Under the pieces are notes generated by a model. The model was not told the DNA's origin, did no database searches, and saw only the letters and a program-made list of their open reading frames with translations. A DNA stretch of 64,000 nucleotides from Desulfovibrionaceae bacterium (lineage in GTDB: Bacteria; Desulfobacterota; Desulfovibrionia; Desulfovibrionales; Desulfovibrionaceae): contig WSYE01000009.1 in NCBI GenBank assembly GCA_009773665.1, forward strand, positions 1 to 64,000, read 5' to 3'. A program made the position numbers and the translations under genes. This document shows positions 51,423-61,849 of this stretch, piece by piece (within the stretch, counting starts at the first letter, position 1; each line of letters starts with the position of its first letter).

Positions 51423-52205
51423 CTACAGCCCGACGGCCTTCTTGAGCGCCGCGACCTCGTCGGGGGTGAGCGGCCTGGAGCGGCCCGTCGGCAGATCGGC
51501 GAGGGCCAGCGGTCCCTGGCTCACCCGGACCAGTTGCAGGATGGTCAGTCCAAGGTCGCGACACATGCGCCTGATCTGACGGTTCACGCCCTGCACCAGT
51601 TCCATCTCCAGCACGGTGTCCCGTTCGTCCTTCTGGAGCACATGGACTTTCACCGGAGCCAGCCTCTCGCCCTCGGCCAGGGTCATTCCGGAGCGCATGG
51701 TCCCCAAGGCCCGCTCGGACACGTCGCCGCGAACGGCCACGCGGTAGAGCTTGGGCATGTGCCAGCGCGGGTGCATGAGCCTGTTGGCCAGTTCGCCGTC
51801 CGTGGTCAGAATGAGCAGCCCCTCGGAGAAGTAGTCCAGCCTGCCCACTGGGAACAGCCTGCGCCTGCGGCCCACCTCCCCCATGAGATCCAGAACGGTG
51901 CGCCTTCCCTCGGGGTCCTTGACCGTGGTCACCACCTCGATGGGTTTGTTGAGGATGTAATACAGCTGGGGGCTTCCAGCCGCCGGGCCGCCCAGAGGCT
52001 TGCCGTCCACCCGGATGTCGTCCACGCCGGGGCGCACGGGCGTTCCCAGGTCGGCGGGATTGCCGTTCACGAACACGCGCCCGGAACGGATGAGATCGTC
52101 GGCGGAGCGGCGGGAGCAGACTCCGGCCTGGGCCAGGGCCTTGTTCAGACGCATGGCGTCGTCCGGTGTGCCGGAAACAGAGGAAGAAGGCGTTTTCTGT
52201 GTCAT
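51423..52205 (-). CDS. Pseudouridine synthase, RluB/RsuA family
   Basis: From ATG 52205 about 260 aa. The N-terminal S4 domain (RLNKALAQAGVCSRRSADDLI) binds RNA, and the catalytic domain has Asp in VGRLDYFSEGLLILT, with the preceding YYILNKP motif and C-terminal GVNRQIRRMCRDLGL. Family members modify 23S (RluB, RluF) or 16S rRNA (RsuA); RluB is the likelier guess. The start is uncertain; a second Met at codon 18 or so (MRLNKAL) could also serve. The track start adds 18 residues. It reads towards the hydrolase gene. Confidence 0.9.
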   Translation of the reverse strand: MTQKTPSSSVSGTPDDAMRLNKALAQAGVCSRRSADDLIRSGRVFVNGNPADLGTPVRPGVDDIRVDGKPLGGPAAGSPQLYYILNKPIEVVTTVKDPEGRRTVLDLMGEVGRRRRLFPVGRLDYFSEGLLILTTDGELANRLMHPRWHMPKLYRVAVRGDVSERALGTMRSGMTLAEGERLAPVKVHVLQKDERDTVLEMELVQGVNRQIRRMCRDLGLTILQLVRVSQGPLALADLPTGRSRPLTPDEVAALKKAVGL

Positions 52206-52283
52206 CTCGTGTGGCGTTCTCAAAATACGTTCATACAAGTTTTTGTTTTTGAAAAACATGTCATGTTTTTCAAACCCGCAACG

Positions 52284-52846
52284 CTAGAGGTCGATCACCT
52301 TGTCGGCCAGTTGCAGGCTGGTGACCACGTCCAGCATATTGGTGGTCTGCCCCACGGCGCGCTTGTCCAGTAGGTTAAAGAACTCCAGGCAGGTGCCGCA
52401 CACCAGAATGGACACTCCCTGGGCTTCCAGGGCGAGCAGGGGCTCCAGGCAGGGATTGTCCTTAGCGCTCATCTTCACCGCGCCGTTTACCATGACGATG
52501 CGCCACAGCTCCGGGCCAAGCTCAGGCAGGGTTTTCAGGAAGTTGAGCATGAGCTTGCCGCCCAGGACGTCGTCGCCGCGACCGATGACGTCGGCACTCA
52601 GAAAAACCGCTATGCGCCGACGCTGACCCTGGTCCGGAACAGGGCAGGGGTAGTCCGCAACTGCCGGAGCGGGCGTTTTGGCGGCATCTGCGCCGCCTTG
52701 AGGTAGCGGGTGACGTTCTCCAGGGCCGCGGCGTCGTCAACCAGGACTTTCAGGCTGTCCGGGGCTTCCGCCTCGATGCACTTGCGACAGGCCATCAGGG
52801 GCTGGGGGCAGGTCATACCATGGCAATCGATGATCTTCTCTTTCAT
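52284..52846 (-). pseudogene. yedF: YedF-like TusA-DsrE fusion gene with a frameshift
   Basis: The 5' part, from ATG 52846 with AAGGACGG upstream, encodes a TusA domain (DCHGMTCPQPLMACRKCIEA). The frame then shifts near 52690 and reads a spurious tail to a stop near 52610. The other frame contains the rest of the protein, AKTPAPAVADYPCPVPDQ, then DsrE-like IAVFLSADVIGRGDDVLGG and LNFLKTLPEL to the stop at 52284. Joining them by a one-base deletion gives a typical TusA-linker-DsrE YedF of about 187 aa. The break could be a real mutation, a programmed -1 event or a sequencing error; no canonical slippery heptamer is seen. YedF-like proteins are associated with selenium metabolism. Confidence 0.8.
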
Positions 52847-52957
52847 GAATCCGTCCTTTTTGCGTCGGCTTACCATGGACATGGCTGCGAGGGTCAAATA
52901 GTATAAGCGGATACCAGCCGCCAGCCCGTAGGGAGGCGACAAATACCGGAGTAATGA

Positions 52958-54697
52958 ATGGACCTGAGCTCTCCCGTCGCGGGCATCGCCCGAAAGATAT
53001 CCCTGGCGCTGGGCGACGCCCCGGCAGATGTTTTGCTGAAAAACGCCCGTTTGGTCAACGTGCTCTCTGGCGACATCCACGATGCGGACATAGCCGTTGC
53101 CGACGGCATTGTCATTGGCTTTGGCGACTACGAAGCCCGAAAGGTCATCGATTGTGAGGGTCGTTTCGTCTGCCCAGGGCTCATTGACGGACATATCCAC
53201 ATCGAATCCACGCTGCTCACGCCCTGGGAATTCGCCAGGGCAGCCGCGCCGCGCGGCACCTGCGCCGTGGTCTGGGACCCGCACGAGATCGCCAACGTCC
53301 TTGGGCGCGAAGGCGTCGAATCCATGCTGGAACTGACGGACGGCTGTCCGCTGACCTTCTACTTCATGGCCTCCAGTTGCGTTCCGGCCACAGACATGGA
53401 AACCTCCGGAGCCCGCGTGACGCCGGGCGACGTGGCCAAACTGGTCCGCGAGCATGCGGGCCGGGTGCTCGGCCTGGCCGAGCTCATGAATTATCCCGGC
53501 GTGCTGGGCAAGGACCCGGACGTTCTGGGCAAGATCGCGGCCTGCGGATGCGCCGTGATCGACGGGCACGCCCCGCTGGTCCACGGCAAGGACCTGAACG
53601 CCTACATCATCGCCGGGCCAAGCTCCGACCACGAATGCACCGACCTGGACGAGGCCCTGGAAAAGCTGCGCAAGGGCATGCACCTCTTCATGCGCGAGGG
53701 CAGCGACGAGAAGAACCTCAAGGACCTGATCGCTGCCGCCAACGGGTTCAACTCCCAGAACATTTCCCTGGTTTGCGACGACCGCGACCCCCTGGACCTG
53801 ACCACCCACGGCCACATGGACCACAACGTGCGCATGGCGGTGAGCCTGGGCATGGACCCCATCCGGGCCATCCAGATGGCCAGCATCAACACCGCGCGCC
53901 ATTTCGGCATGCGAGGCAGGGGGGCAGTGGCTCCCGGCTACCGGGCGGACATCGTCATTCTCGACGATCTGAAATCGTTCTCGGTGCATTCCGTCCTGCT
54001 CAATGGCCAGGAATTGGCAGAAACTGTCTTCTTGCCGTCCGGTGAGGTTCATTCAGAAAACACTGTAAAATTAAGCTGTTCATCGGGCAAGTTGACTCAA
54101 GAGACCTTTGCAATACCTCAAGTGACGGATGAGGTTCGTTGCATCGGCGTGGTGACCGGCCAGATCATCACCAAGGCCATGGTTGTGCACCCCGCGATTG
54201 TGAACGGACACGCCCAGGGAGATCCCGCCCGAAACCTGGCCAAGCTGGCCGTGATCGAACGCCACGGGAAGAATGGCAACGTCGGCCTGGGTTTCGCGCA
54301 CGGCCTGGGAATCAAACGTGGCGCATTGGCCGGGACCGTGGCGCACGACTCGCACAACCTGATCATTGCCGGAGTCTCCGACTCTGACATGGCCCTGGCA
54401 GGAAACGTCCTGGCTGAGACGGGCGGCGGGTACTGCGTGGTGGCGGATGGCGAGGTGCTGGCGCTCCTGGAGTTGCCCCTGGCCGGACTCATGAGTCTGA
54501 AGCCAGCCGAAACCGTGGCAGCGGAGTACGCGGCCTTGCGCAAGGCTTTCAGGGCCGTGGCCATCAACCCGGATGAATACACGCATCCATTCATGGCCAT
54601 ATCGTTTTCCTCACTGGCTGTGATTCCCGAACTCAAGTTGACCGACAAGGGTTTGGTCGATGTTGGCAGATTCGAGATGGTCAGCCTGTGGGTATGA
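52958..54697 (+). CDS. ade: Adenine deaminase
   Basis: The 579-aa amidohydrolase deaminates adenine to hypoxanthine. N-terminal and C-terminal domains flank the TIM barrel with metal-binding HIHIESTLLTPWEF, the region WDPHEIANVLG, VIDGHAPLVHG and GHMDHNVRMA; the C-terminal domain shows AHDSHNLIIAGVSDSDMALA. Length is typical for bacterial Ade. The start ATG lies close to CGGAG and diverges from yedF. No transporter or purine regulator is adjacent. A good terminator follows. Confidence 0.95.
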   Translation: MDLSSPVAGIARKISLALGDAPADVLLKNARLVNVLSGDIHDADIAVADGIVIGFGDYEARKVIDCEGRFVCPGLIDGHIHIESTLLTPWEFARAAAPRGTCAVVWDPHEIANVLGREGVESMLELTDGCPLTFYFMASSCVPATDMETSGARVTPGDVAKLVREHAGRVLGLAELMNYPGVLGKDPDVLGKIAACGCAVIDGHAPLVHGKDLNAYIIAGPSSDHECTDLDEALEKLRKGMHLFMREGSDEKNLKDLIAAANGFNSQNISLVCDDRDPLDLTTHGHMDHNVRMAVSLGMDPIRAIQMASINTARHFGMRGRGAVAPGYRADIVILDDLKSFSVHSVLLNGQELAETVFLPSGEVHSENTVKLSCSSGKLTQETFAIPQVTDEVRCIGVVTGQIITKAMVVHPAIVNGHAQGDPARNLAKLAVIERHGKNGNVGLGFAHGLGIKRGALAGTVAHDSHNLIIAGVSDSDMALAGNVLAETGGGYCVVADGEVLALLELPLAGLMSLKPAETVAAEYAALRKAFRAVAINPDEYTHPFMAISFSSLAVIPELKLTDKGLVDVGRFEMVSLWV

Positions 54698-54784
54698 GCA
54701 TGTCCGGAACCTGACATCTTTCCGCCTTGGATCATGAGCTTTGACTCCAGGCCTAGCTACAGGTTTCTGGCCTCAGAAACAAAC

Positions 54785-54834
54785 AGGACGCTGTCCGACG
54801 CACAGAGAACGCGTCTGGCAGCGTCCTTTTTTAT
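54785..54834 (+). terminator. Terminator of ade
   Basis: AGGACGCTG with an internal second stem and its complement is followed by six T. Confidence 0.85.
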
Positions 54835-55798
54835 CTGCTGTTATCCGCCTTGGGCCGCCCCGCCGGTGCCCCTTGCCCATTTTTAAAGTTTACATAATTT
54901 ACATTATGAGACAATAAGACGGACGCACGGAGAGGGCGTTCCCCAATGATCTCGGTCGGTTAAAAGTTTCTGAAATATGACGCATGGCTCCCGGACTTGT
55001 GTCTCCCCTGGCCATTTCATCAGGCGGCTACCTCTCTGAGTAACTCTCAGATTGCCCAATCCCTTTGGGGTTCATCTCGTCTGGCGCTGTGTTCACCCTT
55101 TGGTTGCCTTTTGATTTCAGCGTGGCAATCATCCTTCCGACCAGACGCATTGCGGTCAGTTTCTCATGCCCACCAGACCCAAATCGATTTCACTGTGCGG
55201 AACTCTTCAGTTGGCAGTTGCCGTATCTCCTGATTGGCTCCCCATGAGACTGCCGCATGATTCATTATTACCGGCATCTGTGAGCAGACACTGTCCATCT
55301 GCACCCAGAAATCGAACATCGCGCACGGCCCCCAAATGCTACTTGAATCTCCTCCTTCAGCAACCCTGGTACACTCAAGCCGATCACCCTTCGAGGTTCC
55401 ACCTGCTCTTAAATCATGATTGAAGATGAAGCTTTCCATCATGCTGCCTCCCCCGATATCGCGAACCATGCGTCAACTTTCCACCCTCCCACCCCATCCG
55501 CTTAGTTCACGACGCTAACAATCTGACATCATGGCACTATTTTCTGCAATTCTGTCTGAAAAATTTCAGACCTTCAAAGATTGTCTTAAAAAACCAGACG
55601 ACCTAACCATGCCACAAATAGCTATAATAACACGCTAAAACATACGCCATTGCGTTTGCCTCGCTTCCTGGCATACTTGTTCATGAAGAAAGGACCTCAA
55701 CCCTGTACGTCAACTTGGCAAAAACAGCATAATATCAAGCATATATTTCTGGGCATATTTTTTGTATTCCTGAACACACGACGTAGCGAGGGAGTCTT
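54835..55798. other. About 1 kb without a recognisable gene
   Basis: The ORFs here (for example 54997-55233, 55166-55423 and minus 55164-55469) resemble no protein and show no coding bias. It is markedly more AT-rich than the neighbours, especially after 55500. Two adjacent copies of TTTACAT(A/T)A lie at 54889-54906 and may contribute to a promoter or a binding site. No tRNA, CRISPR or inverted-repeat-bounded unit is visible. It may be a decayed gene or a long regulatory leader for the following gene. Confidence 0.4.
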
Positions 55799-56863
55799 AT
55801 GAACACACGCAATCTGCTGACAATCCGGCATATCGTATTGGTATTGTTTATTTTTTCAGCACTTTTGCCCGCAAGTCCGGCAAAAGCAGACATACTCAAC
55901 GCCATGGGTCTGGACCCCAGCCTCAACCTGTTGGCCCTGGGCGACTTCAACTCCTACTCTTCCGACGTTCAAGGCCGGGTCGCGGTGGGCGGTAACGCCA
56001 CCCTCCAGGGCTATTCGGTCAACCTTCTCCGCAACAGCAGCAGCTCCGCCCCCGGCCTCACCGTCGGCGGTGACTTAAAGTTCTCGAGTGGAACCATTTG
56101 GGGCGACACCAGGGTCGGAGGCAACCTCATCGCCAATTACAGCGGCACGTTTCAAGGCAATGTCGCTGTGGGGGGCAATCTCGACGCCTCTCACGGGCTT
56201 TCGGCAGCTTACGGCAAGCAAGCAGTGGTGACCGGCTCCGTTGCCTCAATCCCCTACTTGAACGTGCCCATCGTCATGGACCCGACGCCCTTCGACATCG
56301 GTTTTGATTTCGCCGCCGAATCTGTCCGCCTGACCGCTCTGTCCGACGCACTGGGCCTTGAGGAAAATACCGGGACAGTCTCGGACGTTTACGGAACCAT
56401 CAAGCTGGACGCCACGGGCCTGGAACTGGCCATCTTCGACATCACCGCAGCCGACGCCGCGAAGAACCTGCTGCTTTCCGGCCTCTCCGAATCAGCTACG
56501 GTCATCATCAACATCAGCGGCGAGATCGTGGACTTCGGTTTCCACGGCTACACCAATTTCAGCGCCGCAGCGAACCGCATCCTGTTCAACCTCCCGGATG
56601 CGACCAGCATAACCCTGAGTTCCGGAATATACGGTTCGCTCCTGGCTCCGCTGGCATCGGTTCAGCACCAGTGGGGGGTCATCAACGGTCAGGTCGTGGT
56701 GGGCAACTGGTACAGCTCCGTACAGGTGAACGACAAACCTTTTGAGGGAGACATGCCCCATGTGGCGAACCCCGAGCCGGGAACCATGCTGCTGATGGGA
56801 TTGGGCGCAGCCGGGCTGGCCTTCATGAGCCGCAGAGCTCGAAAGAACCGCAAGGCGGCCTAG
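55799..56863 (+). CDS. Choice-of-anchor A protein with PEP-CTERM sorting signal
   Basis: The 354-aa exported protein has a signal peptide (HIVLVLFIFSALLPASPAKA) and a beta-rich body of the choice-of-anchor A type: LALGDFNSYSSDVQGRVAVGGNATL, GDTRVGGNLIANYSG, FQGNVAVGGNLDASHG. The C-terminus is a PEP-CTERM signal (NPEPGTMLLMGLGAAGLAFM followed by SRRARKNRKAA), which an exosortase would cleave and sort to the envelope or extracellular matrix. No exosortase lies in the window. GAGGGAG precedes ATG. It may be a surface or biofilm-matrix protein; no neighbour points to a specific job. Confidence 0.9.
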   Translation: MNTRNLLTIRHIVLVLFIFSALLPASPAKADILNAMGLDPSLNLLALGDFNSYSSDVQGRVAVGGNATLQGYSVNLLRNSSSSAPGLTVGGDLKFSSGTIWGDTRVGGNLIANYSGTFQGNVAVGGNLDASHGLSAAYGKQAVVTGSVASIPYLNVPIVMDPTPFDIGFDFAAESVRLTALSDALGLEENTGTVSDVYGTIKLDATGLELAIFDITAADAAKNLLLSGLSESATVIINISGEIVDFGFHGYTNFSAAANRILFNLPDATSITLSSGIYGSLLAPLASVQHQWGVINGQVVVGNWYSSVQVNDKPFEGDMPHVANPEPGTMLLMGLGAAGLAFMSRRARKNRKAA

Positions 56864-56943
56864 TGTCGCGTTCGTGAAAAAGTTGATTGAAGGGCCACAG
56901 CGCGTTATCCTGGCCCTGTGAGTCTCCCGACCGGACAATAAAC

Positions 56944-56976
56944 TAGGCCCCGGATGCGAAAGCATTCCGGGGCCTA
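56944..56976. terminator. Shared terminator between convergent genes
   Basis: TAGGCCCCGGATGC, GAAA loop and near-perfect complement, flanked by AT-rich tails. Confidence 0.75.
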
Positions 56977-56998
56977 ATTTATTTCGGCAGTGCCGTGG

Positions 56999-57982
56999 CT
57001 AAAGCGACAATTTCAGCGCCTCGCGTCCAAGCGTTGCCATGCGGTGCACCCTCACCGCGCTCTTGTCCACCGAGCTTCTGGCCTGAACCTCGCGGATGTT
57101 CAGCTGAATGGTATCCAGCGCGTTGGCCGCCTCGTCCAGGCGCTCCGTCAGACGCTGCATGGCGGCCACGGTTTCGCTGCCCCGATGCGCCTCCACGGTC
57201 TTAATGAGCTCAGCGCAGTTCTGCTGCGCGGAACTCACGGCCCGCACATAGGCGTTGGCCAGAAATCCCTGCTCCTGGGCGGAGAGCCCGGTCCCGGCCT
57301 TGGCCCAGGCCGCAGTCTCAGCCGCCTGGCGGGCCAGGGCGTCGCGTTCGCGCGCCAGGGCGCGGACATAGGTCCTCTTCAGGTACGCCGTGGTGTCCCC
57401 GGCAGCGCCCTGGTTGAAGCGGGCCTTCTCGCCGACGTTCAGCGAGGTGAATATGGCGTTGAAATCCTTCATATAGGTCGGGACGGTCCCTGCCTGGGCC
57501 ACCCCGATGATCTCCATCCGACCTGAACGAGTGAGCACCACAGCCGCGTAGTATTCCAGGCCCTGGCCGTCGCGCGGGACCAGCCAGTAGGAAAGCACCT
57601 GGGACGACTTGTCCAGCAGCGCATGCTTCAACTGATACTTCTCCGGGCTCACGTTCCACAGTTCGGAGTATTCCAACCCCTTGTCCCTGGCCATGAGGTC
57701 CAGCACGCCCTGCGGGGTCGGCTCCGAGATTTCGCGCACCATGACGGTGGGATACCCCTTGCCTGTAGCGGCGGCATCCTTGTGGGCCAGCACGGACACC
57801 CGTCCGCCCTCGCCCGCCTCTCCCGCAGCCTTCTGCTTGACGGTCCAGCCTGCGGGCAGCTTCAGATTGAAGGACTCGTCCGGCGCGGAAAGCGTATCGC
57901 CGCCGTTGCCCACCAGGGGCATGGAGCCTGAGCAGGCGGTGAGAAGCAGACATGTGAGAACGGCTATGAGAGTGCGCATCAT
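56999..57982 (-). CDS. Outer-envelope lipoprotein of unknown function
   Basis: The 327-aa protein starts MMRTLIAVLTCLLLTACSGS, a clear lipoprotein signal with Cys17 in the lipobox. Residues about 30-180 form a beta-rich domain (FNLKLPAGWTVKQKAAGEAG and YAAVVLTRSGRMEIIGVAQA). The C-terminal 130 residues are helical with possible coiled coil (RALARERDALARQAAETAAW). I recognise no family. GAGGAG precedes the two start ATGs (57982 and 57979). The track start at 58279 would read through rtcB antisense. It diverges from rtcB. Confidence 0.75.
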   Translation of the reverse strand: MMRTLIAVLTCLLLTACSGSMPLVGNGGDTLSAPDESFNLKLPAGWTVKQKAAGEAGEGGRVSVLAHKDAAATGKGYPTVMVREISEPTPQGVLDLMARDKGLEYSELWNVSPEKYQLKHALLDKSSQVLSYWLVPRDGQGLEYYAAVVLTRSGRMEIIGVAQAGTVPTYMKDFNAIFTSLNVGEKARFNQGAAGDTTAYLKRTYVRALARERDALARQAAETAAWAKAGTGLSAQEQGFLANAYVRAVSSAQQNCAELIKTVEAHRGSETVAAMQRLTERLDEAANALDTIQLNIREVQARSSVDKSAVRVHRMATLGREALKLSL

Positions 57983-58061
57983 GATAATCTCCTCGGGATA
58001 GGGCCAATGCGCCCGCCCGCCTCCTTTTGTCAAGAGGCGCAGGAACGTGTATGCTGCGGGC

Positions 58062-59492
58062 ATGGATATCGACCGGCTCGAAGCCATTGACGCCTGGCGC
58101 TGGAGGCTTCCTGCGCGTGGGGACATGCTGGTCCCGGCAGAGCTGACGGGCTCCAGAGACCTCCTTCGCGTCATGGACGACGCCGTGTTGCGCCAGATCG
58201 CCAACGTGGCCTGCCTGCCGGGAATCGTCCGCGCGGCCTGTGTCATGCCGGACGCGCACCACGGGTACGGTTTCCCCATCGGCGGAGTGGCCGCCTTCGA
58301 CCCGTCACAGGGCGGGGTCGTTTCCGCCGGGGGCGTCGGTTACGATATTTCCTGCGGGGTGCGCAGCCTGACCACGCGCCTTCATATAGATGAAGTTCGC
58401 CCAGTGCTGGGACAGTTGGCGGACAGGCTGTTCTCGGCCATCCCCGCCGGGGTGGGCGAAACCGGGGCGCTTCGGCTCACGGGAAAATCCATGGACGCCA
58501 TGCTCATGGGCGGCGCGGCGTGGGCCGTGAAGCAGGGATACGGGGAAACGGTCGACCTTGAACGCATTGAGGACAATGGACGGATCGCCGGGGCCGACCC
58601 GGAACAGGTGTCGGAAAAGGCAAAAACCCGCCAGAAGGACCAGACCGGTACGCTAGGGTCCGGCAACCACTATCTGGAAGTGCAGCGGGTCGAAAAAGTT
58701 TACGATCACGCCGCAGCCCAGGTCTACGGACTCGCCGTGGACGAAGTTGTGGTGAGCATCCACTGCGGCTCACGAGGGCTTGGCCACCAGATCGCCACGG
58801 ACTACCTGGGCCGGATGCTGCGAGAAGCTTCCAAGTACGGGCTCAGTCTGTCCGACCCGGAACTGGCCTGCGCGCCCATCGACTCGTCCCTTGGCCGGGA
58901 ATATCTGGCGGCCATGCGCGCGGGTATGAACTGCGCCCTGGCCAACCGGCAGGTGCTGACGCATCTGGTGCGGCAGGTGCTGGCGGAATTTTTCCCCGGA
59001 GCCTGGGCGCGCCTGCTGTTTGACGTCTCCCACAACACCTGCAAGCAGGAGAAGCATAGAGTTGATGGCAAACCGCGCACGCTTTACGTTCACCGCAAGG
59101 GTGCCACGCGCGCCTGGGGACCGAACCACCCGGAGCTGCCGGGCTGGCTCGCGGGAACCGGCCAGCCCATGCTGGTGGGCGGCAGCATGGGCACTGCGTC
59201 CTACGTTCTGGCCGGGACGGACGCTTCGCTGGAACGGTCCTTCGGGTCGGCCTGCCACGGGGCGGGCCGGAGCCTCTCGCGCATTCAGGCGCTGAAGCGC
59301 TTCAAGGGCCGCGACGTTTTGCATTCCCTGGCCGCCCAAGGCGTACTGGTTCGGGCGCACGGGCTGAAGGGCGTGGGCGAGGAAGCTCCCGGCGCGTACA
59401 AGGACATCGACTCCGTGGTGGACTCCGCAGTGGGAGCCGGGCTCGCCTCCAGGGTTGCCAGGCTGCTGCCCCTGGCTTGCGTCAAAGGTTAA
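58062..59492 (+). CDS. rtcB: RtcB RNA ligase/RNA-splicing ligase
   Basis: The 476-aa protein has the RtcB signature: MPDAHHGYGFPIGGVAAF, GVGYDISCGVRS, GTLGSGNHYLEVQ, SIHCGSRGLGHQ, FDVSHNTCKQEKH, and HGAGRSLSR holding the His that is guanylylated. It joins 2',3'-cyclic phosphate or 3'-phosphate RNA ends to 5'-OH ends using GTP and Mn. No archease or RtcA gene is adjacent. The start at 58062 (MDIDRLEAI) is five residues inside the track start; neither has a strong ribosome site. The next gene, a hybrid kinase, starts 44 bp on. Confidence 0.95.
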   Translation: MDIDRLEAIDAWRWRLPARGDMLVPAELTGSRDLLRVMDDAVLRQIANVACLPGIVRAACVMPDAHHGYGFPIGGVAAFDPSQGGVVSAGGVGYDISCGVRSLTTRLHIDEVRPVLGQLADRLFSAIPAGVGETGALRLTGKSMDAMLMGGAAWAVKQGYGETVDLERIEDNGRIAGADPEQVSEKAKTRQKDQTGTLGSGNHYLEVQRVEKVYDHAAAQVYGLAVDEVVVSIHCGSRGLGHQIATDYLGRMLREASKYGLSLSDPELACAPIDSSLGREYLAAMRAGMNCALANRQVLTHLVRQVLAEFFPGAWARLLFDVSHNTCKQEKHRVDGKPRTLYVHRKGATRAWGPNHPELPGWLAGTGQPMLVGGSMGTASYVLAGTDASLERSFGSACHGAGRSLSRIQALKRFKGRDVLHSLAAQGVLVRAHGLKGVGEEAPGAYKDIDSVVDSAVGAGLASRVARLLPLACVKG

Positions 59493-59535
59493 AAGTTTGC
59501 AAGAGCGCCCAAAGCTGATACTGACCCTGCCAGTG

Positions 59536-61833
<2,298 letters not shown>

Positions 61834-61849
61834 GTCGCGCCCGCACCTG

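Noticed and set aside
54835-55798. CRISPR or IS remnant in the 1-kb gap
   Set aside because: No repeated spacers, terminal repeats or transposase fragments were found by eye.
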